Of a stretch of DNA of 64,000 bases, positions 59,022-64,000 are shown one piece after another; the stretch's first letter is position 1, and each line of letters begins with the position of its first letter. The notes under the pieces are model-generated. The model had not been told where the DNA came from, did not search any database, and saw only the letters and a program-made list of their open reading frames with translations. The stretch lies in the NCBI RefSeq assembly GCF_959029255.1, contig NZ_CAUFUE010000020.1, positions 1 through 64,000 on the forward strand, given 5' to 3'. The stretch is from an uncultured Bacteroides sp. (GTDB lineage Bacteria > Bacteroidota > Bacteroidia > Bacteroidales > Bacteroidaceae). The translations under genes were made by a program, and so were the position numbers.

Positions 59022-61727
59022 TCAGCGATATTCTCCTGTAGCATAGATACCCACCATAGTTCCGGTGAACCCACCGGCGGTTTGCGTACTGAGATAGTCG
59101 GCGGAAATAGGTTCACCTGCCTGTTTCCATTCACCTTGAGGATTGAAAGTATAGCTGAAGGTATAACTTACTTCATTGTTGCCTTGCACTCTCAGGTAAA
59201 TTTTACGGCCGGTGTCCGTAGGTTCCAGTGGAATGGTTGTTGCGGCTTTCTGCTGTCCCCGGCTGTAGACTTCCAATGCCAGGCAGGCCTTGCCGTCGGT
59301 ATCTGCTGTCTTTCCGAAACGGGCATTACATGCGTCGTCATGGAAGAGGATGAGACCGGCAAAGTCTCCTGTGCAGGTCGGTTGGAAGGTGAGAGCGGTT
59401 TGAGCGGTGAACTTCGGTTCGGTAATCCAACGGCCGATGGCGGTGGGCTGTCTTCCTTCATTCAAGCGTTCGCTGCCGGCAACGAGTACCAGCGCCGCAT
59501 CTTCATTGATAGTGTAACGCCGGATTTGCGGAGTGCGGATAAAGAAGGCTTCAGGCGTCAATTCTTTGCTTGTCCACAAGTCGGTGGGAGGAACCGGATG
59601 TGTGGTATAATTGATGGTCTCCCCGGCAGGAAGAATAATCGGTTGGCGGTCTTTCCAGGTGACGGGTAGCAGGAAGGTTTCGCGCCCCATCACATCGTGT
59701 CCGCCTTTGTAAGGGCGTACAGCCAGGAACACGGCATACCAATCGCCCGCCGGAGTTTGTACTAAGTCGGCGTGTCCGGCACATGTCACCGGGTTCGGGC
59801 GGTCTTCGGGCAAATTGCGCTGAGTCAATATAGGATTGACGGCACATGGCTCAAAGGGACCGTAAGGAGAGGAAGAGGTGAAAATCACTTCACTGTGGTT
59901 GATGGAGGTTCCCCCTTCGGCAGCCATCAGATAATAGCTCCCGTCGATGTGATAAAGATGAGGACCCTCTATCCAGATGGGTTTATCCGCCTTGTTCATT
60001 CCTTTATCTATAATCACTTTCTGCTCGCCTACGGTGCAACCGTTCTTCCAGTCGAACTCACGTATCCAGATGGCGCGATGTCCGTCGTATTCGGGCTTTC
60101 CGGCAGGGCTGTCATTATTCACGATATAGGCTTTGCCATCTTCGTCAAAGAGGAAGCTGGGATCGATGCCGTGTACATCGGGTAGGAGGGTAGGGTCACT
60201 CCATTCTCCCTTCTTGGGGTCGTCGGTGGTGACGAAGAAGTTGCCTATGCCGTCCACGTCAGTGGTAATCAGATAGAACTTCCGGTTGTGTGGATTGTAC
60301 TTGATATCGGGGGCGTAAATACCACCGCTGATGCGTAGTCCCTCCTTCAGGTTCAGTTGAGAGGGGCGGTTGAGCACGTAGCCCAGTTGTTTCCAGTTCT
60401 TCAGGTCGGTACTGTGCCAGATGGGTATGCCGGGAAAGAAGGCAAACGATGAGTTCACCAAATAATAGTCGTCTCCCGCACGGCAGATGCTGGGGTCGGG
60501 ATAGCAACCCGGCAATAATGGATTGTTAACTCCCTGAGTGCCCTCGTCTTCGGCAGGGGGAGTCGTTGCGCCACCTTCAACCGAGTAGACGAAGTTGTCG
60601 AAGGTGGTCGTCTTAGGGTTTACCAATTCACGCAAGAAAGGTTTCATCCGGTGATTGCGGTCGAAGAGCAACGGGTATTCTTTACGTCCTTTCACGGGGA
60701 AGTCGTTTTTCCAGGAATCACCATCGCTCACACCCCATACGGTGACGCGGTCTACCACATCGGCATGTTTCAGGAACAGTTCGAAGAAAGCCTTCATACG
60801 GGCATTCCATATCCTGGAAACGGAATCGGGCAATGCTTCGGGATAGGGGTTCATGGCTTTGCTATAAGCTACGGTATCACTGATATTGGCTTTCTCGTGT
60901 ACGGTGGGCAGGGCACTCATTTCCCATTCGGTAATCATCAGCTTCACGCCGCAGTCGGCAAAAGCCATCATGCTTTTCTCAAATCCCTCTACAGTGGGGT
61001 AGTCCATGCCCATGTGCCCTTGCAGACCTACGGCATCGATGCGCAAACCTTTTTCTTTCAATGATTTCACCAACCGTACCACACCGTCGCGCCGTCCGGG
61101 GGCATGCATTCCGTAGTCATTATAATAAAGTTCCGCATCCGGGTCTGCTTCGTGGGCATATTGGAAAGCGAGGGGAACGTATTCTTCACCCAGGATTTCG
61201 TAGAATTTGCTCTTGCGGTAGGAACCATCGCTTTCTATGGCTTCGTTTACCACGTCCCAACCTTTAATCTTTCCTTTATAACGGCTTACCACGGTAGTGA
61301 TATGTTCTTTCATGCGTTGTTTAAGCACTTCGGGGGAGACTTTCTTCCCCTCTTTGTCCACAAAGAACCAGGGGGCGCATTGCGAATGCCAGATGAGGCA
61401 ATGACCGATGATAGCCATATCGTTCGCTTGCCCGAACTCTACTAAAGAGTCGGCGCCGCCGAAATAATACCTGTCTTCTTCAGGATGAATATTGACGCAT
61501 TTCATACAATTCTCTCCTACAATGGAGTTGAAGTGTGTTTTAATGATGCGGGTGGCGGCGGTATCTTTTCCCGATACTTGATGATTGGGCACCGCCACGC
61601 CAACGAGGAACTTGTCTCCGAAAGCTTCTTTCAGCGACTTTTCTTTTATGATAGTCTGTTTTCCTCCTCCGCACGCCGCCAGCAATGCAGCCGCTATGAA
61701 CAGTAAGGCAATAAATCTGATTTTCAT
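59022..61727 (-). CDS. Bifunctional GH10 endo-xylanase / GH43 xylosidase lipoprotein
   Basis: A 901-residue lipoprotein (Cys19 in ALLAACGGG). Residues about 30-375 form a GH10 barrel with acid/base Glu162 (GWDVVNEAIE) and nucleophile Glu267 (KLMITEWEMS). Residues about 400-700 form a GH43 propeller with Asp411 (GCYPDPSIC), Asp522 (HGIDPSFLF) and Glu587 (WIEGPHLY). A C-terminal beta-sandwich (about 715-901) is of the kind found after GH43 subfamily 12-like domains. The enzyme would cut xylan and then trim the pieces at one site on the cell surface or in the periplasm. The symporter gene is 13 bases upstream. Confidence 0.94.
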   Translation of the reverse strand: MKIRFIALLFIAAALLAACGGGKQTIIKEKSLKEAFGDKFLVGVAVPNHQVSGKDTAATRIIKTHFNSIVGENCMKCVNIHPEEDRYYFGGADSLVEFGQANDMAIIGHCLIWHSQCAPWFFVDKEGKKVSPEVLKQRMKEHITTVVSRYKGKIKGWDVVNEAIESDGSYRKSKFYEILGEEYVPLAFQYAHEADPDAELYYNDYGMHAPGRRDGVVRLVKSLKEKGLRIDAVGLQGHMGMDYPTVEGFEKSMMAFADCGVKLMITEWEMSALPTVHEKANISDTVAYSKAMNPYPEALPDSVSRIWNARMKAFFELFLKHADVVDRVTVWGVSDGDSWKNDFPVKGRKEYPLLFDRNHRMKPFLRELVNPKTTTFDNFVYSVEGGATTPPAEDEGTQGVNNPLLPGCYPDPSICRAGDDYYLVNSSFAFFPGIPIWHSTDLKNWKQLGYVLNRPSQLNLKEGLRISGGIYAPDIKYNPHNRKFYLITTDVDGIGNFFVTTDDPKKGEWSDPTLLPDVHGIDPSFLFDEDGKAYIVNNDSPAGKPEYDGHRAIWIREFDWKNGCTVGEQKVIIDKGMNKADKPIWIEGPHLYHIDGSYYLMAAEGGTSINHSEVIFTSSSPYGPFEPCAVNPILTQRNLPEDRPNPVTCAGHADLVQTPAGDWYAVFLAVRPYKGGHDVMGRETFLLPVTWKDRQPIILPAGETINYTTHPVPPTDLWTSKELTPEAFFIRTPQIRRYTINEDAALVLVAGSERLNEGRQPTAIGRWITEPKFTAQTALTFQPTCTGDFAGLILFHDDACNARFGKTADTDGKACLALEVYSRGQQKAATTIPLEPTDTGRKIYLRVQGNNEVSYTFSYTFNPQGEWKQAGEPISADYLSTQTAGGFTGTMVGIYATGEYR

Positions 61728-61740
61728 GGTATTTTGTTTT

Positions 61741-63153
61741 TTAATGATTCCTTTTTTCTATTTCCTTGTTTATTTCGTCTATCTTTTCATCGCTCAATTC
61801 ATAGTTGGAAATGATGAACATGGCTACCACCAGTAACAAGGCGGGGATGACGGCCACTAACCAAAGAATGCCTTGCTCGGCGAAAGCGGATTGGTTTGCG
61901 GCATTGTTCTTGTCGAAACCTGCATACGCCAGTACCAGTCCCGGTACTACGCCTCCCAAGGCCATCCCTGCTTTATAGAAGATACCTGTAAGCGCATTCA
62001 CGATGCCCGAAATGCGTTTACCTGTGGTGTATTCTCCGTAGGAGATAACCTCAGGGACAAGTGCCCACATATAACCGGTAGCTACAATCACACCTGTAGA
62101 CTTGATGAACTGCGCTACGTATACCAGCCATATCTGGTCTTTCAGTTCAGGTGTCATGGAGATTACGTAGAGCAATGCCATGCCGATAATGGCGATGGAC
62201 AGGAATACGTAGAACATAGCCCGCTTGCCTATCTTCCGTTTAATCCACGGAACCAAGGGCATAAAGATGAAGGCGGGGATGGAACCCAGCGCCATGAAGT
62301 TTGCCATTTGGTCGCTCGTGCCGTGTACGTTGTAAATCATGTAGTACGAACCTGCCGAGTTACCCACTGCCATCATGGCGAATGCAGTGACAAAGAAAAA
62401 GGCAAGGATACGTAACGGGCGGTTTCGCTTGAACTCTACCCATAAGTCGGACACCTTTACGTTCTCCGTTTCTTTGGCGTCCATCACCACACGCTCCTTG
62501 CACTGTGTGAAGCAGAATATGAGCAATGCCAGCCCGATTATGCCATAAATGGCCATGGTGATGAACCAGGCGCCGGCACTTTCAGCAGTGTTGGTCAGTC
62601 CGTTGGGCGAGAGGGCGGCTACAATCTTGGGGATACCGTAGGCCACTGCCAGTCCGCCTGTATTGGCAAGGAACATGCGCACGCTGGTCAGGGTGGTAAT
62701 CTCATTGGTGTCGCGTGTGAGCGATGCATTCAGTGCACCGTAGGGCACGTTTATCAACGTATAGAGCATGGACAACCCTACATAAGTAATGTAAGCGTAT
62801 GCCAGTGAACCGGAAAAACCATTCCAAAAGCAGAGTATCGCAAAACCTGTAAGCGGTACTCCTGCCAGTACCAGGTATGAACGGTACTTGCCGAGTTTCG
62901 GGTTGTGCTTGTCTACAAATGCTCCTACCAACGGATCCCATAAAACATCCACTACCCGCACAATGAGAAACATGAATGCTGCTGCCGATGGCTCCAGTCC
63001 GTACACGTTGGTATAGAATATCAGCAAATACATGCATATTGTCTGGTAGATAAGATTTTGTGCCAGGTCTCCTGAACCAAATCCTATGCGTTGCAGCCAG
63101 GATAGTTTATAAAATCCCTTGGACTCTTGATTGGTTTTCATTACCGATTCCAT
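61741..63153 (-). CDS. GPH family sugar:cation symporter (xyloside importer)
   Basis: A 470-residue inner-membrane protein with 12 membrane segments of the glycoside-pentoside-hexuronide symporter family. GFGSGDLAQNLIYQTICMYL at the start and VRVVDVLWDPLVGAFVDKH (loop 2-3) are typical. Context with GH10, GH43 and GH67 genes makes xylo-oligosaccharides or aldouronic products the likely cargo, moved with sodium or protons. Short gaps (13 and 44 bases) join it to its neighbours. Confidence 0.92.
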   Translation of the reverse strand: MESVMKTNQESKGFYKLSWLQRIGFGSGDLAQNLIYQTICMYLLIFYTNVYGLEPSAAAFMFLIVRVVDVLWDPLVGAFVDKHNPKLGKYRSYLVLAGVPLTGFAILCFWNGFSGSLAYAYITYVGLSMLYTLINVPYGALNASLTRDTNEITTLTSVRMFLANTGGLAVAYGIPKIVAALSPNGLTNTAESAGAWFITMAIYGIIGLALLIFCFTQCKERVVMDAKETENVKVSDLWVEFKRNRPLRILAFFFVTAFAMMAVGNSAGSYYMIYNVHGTSDQMANFMALGSIPAFIFMPLVPWIKRKIGKRAMFYVFLSIAIIGMALLYVISMTPELKDQIWLVYVAQFIKSTGVIVATGYMWALVPEVISYGEYTTGKRISGIVNALTGIFYKAGMALGGVVPGLVLAYAGFDKNNAANQSAFAEQGILWLVAVIPALLLVVAMFIISNYELSDEKIDEINKEIEKRNH

Positions 63154-63197
63154 AATATCAGATTATTAAATTTATTATCATTTTTAGTTCTTCACCG

Positions 63198-64000
63198 TTA
63201 GTCGTTCATTCTCAAACTATCCGGTGCTTTCATGTTCTCCAAAACTTTTTCCGCTACGCGTCCGCCCAGTGTCTTTTTGTCCAGCGGATGGATATCGTTC
63301 CATTCGCCCAGGTCACTGTTGCGGATGAGTGTTGCATGAACGTTCATTTCTGCGGCTTTTGCTTGTTCGGCACGCATTTCCGCCCATGCTCTTCTGCCTC
63401 CAGCATCATTTGGATGCAGAAAATCCGCCAGTTCTACAATATAGAAGGGTAGCCGGTCGTTGCCAAATGTGCGTCGCCAGTCGGTCATCATGGCGGTCAG
63501 CAGTGCGGCATATTCGTTGCGTCTCGAAACGTTCGATTCACCTTGATACCATATTACGCCACGAATACCGTAATTCTGCAAAGGAGCTATCATGGCATTG
63601 TAGAGGCATACCGGCTTATAACAGAAAAACATCATGCCCGGGGCGGCAGGCATAGGAGCGCCAGGATGGTATTTCCAGTTTCCTTCGAGGCTGACTTCCT
63701 TATTTAGTTGAGAATTAAGAGTTGATAGTTGATAGTTGCCGTAGGGTGCAAGCAGGAGTTTGTATGGCTTCTCTCTAACGAAGGCAGGTTGACCACCGTT
63801 GCTGAGGATGCGTACCGTAACATTGTTGCGTCCCGCTTTCAATACGCCGGCAGGTATTTTGTAAATGCGGGGTGGATATTGATATCCTGTGGTTCCTACA
63901 AATATTCCGTTCACATATACCGAGTCGGCATCTATGATGCATCCCAACCGGATGACGGCTTCTTTGTCTTCCCATTCTTGTGGCAATTCCACGTCTTTGC
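63198..64000 (-). CDS. SASA family carbohydrate O-acetylesterase, 5' end outside the window
   Basis: The frame is open to base 64000, so only about 267 C-terminal residues are seen. An inserted jelly-roll (WEDKEAVIRLGCIIDADSVY, TVRILSNGG) precedes the esterase core with GVIWYQGESN and the Asp-His pair in WNDIHPLDKK; the Ser-bearing GQSN block would be outside the window. Called sialate O-acetylesterase in databases, but next to xylanase genes it more likely removes acetyl groups from xylan. YGNYQLSTLNSQLNKEVS in the middle is encoded by a dispersed intergenic repeat. Confidence 0.9.
   Translation of the reverse strand, partial: KDVELPQEWEDKEAVIRLGCIIDADSVYVNGIFVGTTGYQYPPRIYKIPAGVLKAGRNNVTVRILSNGGQPAFVREKPYKLLLAPYGNYQLSTLNSQLNKEVSLEGNWKYHPGAPMPAAPGMMFFCYKPVCLYNAMIAPLQNYGIRGVIWYQGESNVSRRNEYAALLTAMMTDWRRTFGNDRLPFYIVELADFLHPNDAGGRRAWAEMRAEQAKAAEMNVHATLIRNSDLGEWNDIHPLDKKTLGGRVAEKVLENMKAPDSLRMND
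63705..63742. repeat. Dispersed repeat copy inside the esterase gene
   Basis: AGAGTTGATAGTTGATAGTTG and the adjoining GAGAATTA word match the repeat found between miaA and the kinase gene. In the esterase frame it is translated as NYQLSTLNSQLN. Confidence 0.65.

Overview
The window reads as chromosomal DNA of a gut Bacteroides (Bacteroidota). The evidence is a SusC/SusD pair with FecI/FecR-type control, many SpII lipoproteins with a Cys near residue 20, promoters of the Bacteroides type (TTG, about 19 bases, TAnnTTTG), mostly weak Shine-Dalgarno sites, an Nfn-type fusion enzyme, and gene orders I know from B. thetaiotaomicron. I cannot name the species. I saw no tRNA, rRNA or CRISPR array.

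Region by region. 1-2600: the 3' end of an unrecognised gene, a repeat-rich 750-base gap, a HAD phosphatase and a rhomboid protease whose 3' ends overlap. 2700-9950: storage polysaccharide genes (debranching enzyme, GT4 transferase, GH57 amylase, and on the other strand a half-length glycogen synthase with a DUF4270 lipoprotein). 10160-19130: housekeeping genes (panC-panD, acetyltransferase, Nfn-like fusion, serS, rplU-rpmA, HAD phosphatase), interrupted by an IS200-like transposase unit and several repeat arrays.

19260-41880 is the centrepiece, a polysaccharide utilisation locus that looks built for high-mannose N-glycans: three GH92 alpha-mannosidases, an ECF sigma factor and its FecR anti-sigma, an STN-bearing SusC, SusD, two probable surface glycan-binding lipoproteins, a GH18 endo-beta-N-acetylglucosaminidase, a SusB-type GH97, an AmpG-like permease and a GH130 phosphorylase. 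A coherent route is: GH18 releases the glycan at the surface, SusCD imports it, GH97 and GH92 trim glucose and mannose in the periplasm, the permease imports the Man-GlcNAc core, and GH130 phosphorolyses it.

42010-52620 on the minus strand: TraB/GumN protein, NlpC/P60 lipoprotein, an ABC ATPase with DUF5687 membrane protein, an M16 protease, kdsA, a lipid kinase, miaA, and a helix-turn-helix protein with a long leader. 53200-54780: hairpin-rich DNA and a three-gene overlapping cassette (DUF3791, DUF3990, small protein) that looks like a toxin-antitoxin or defence module. 54780-64000 on the minus strand: an AraC regulator and a glucuronoxylan set (GH67, GH43, GH10-GH43 fusion, GPH symporter, SASA esterase running off the window).

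The most unexpected signal lies between genes. Four separate arrays (831, 14580, 34959, 54618) are built from palindromic units spaced about 22 bases apart, yet the unit sequence differs completely from array to array. There are also two families of about 120-base dispersed inverted-repeat elements, a 16-base tandem array, a branched 147-base hairpin in front of the DUF3990 cassette, and a candidate short RNA gene at 51711-51772.
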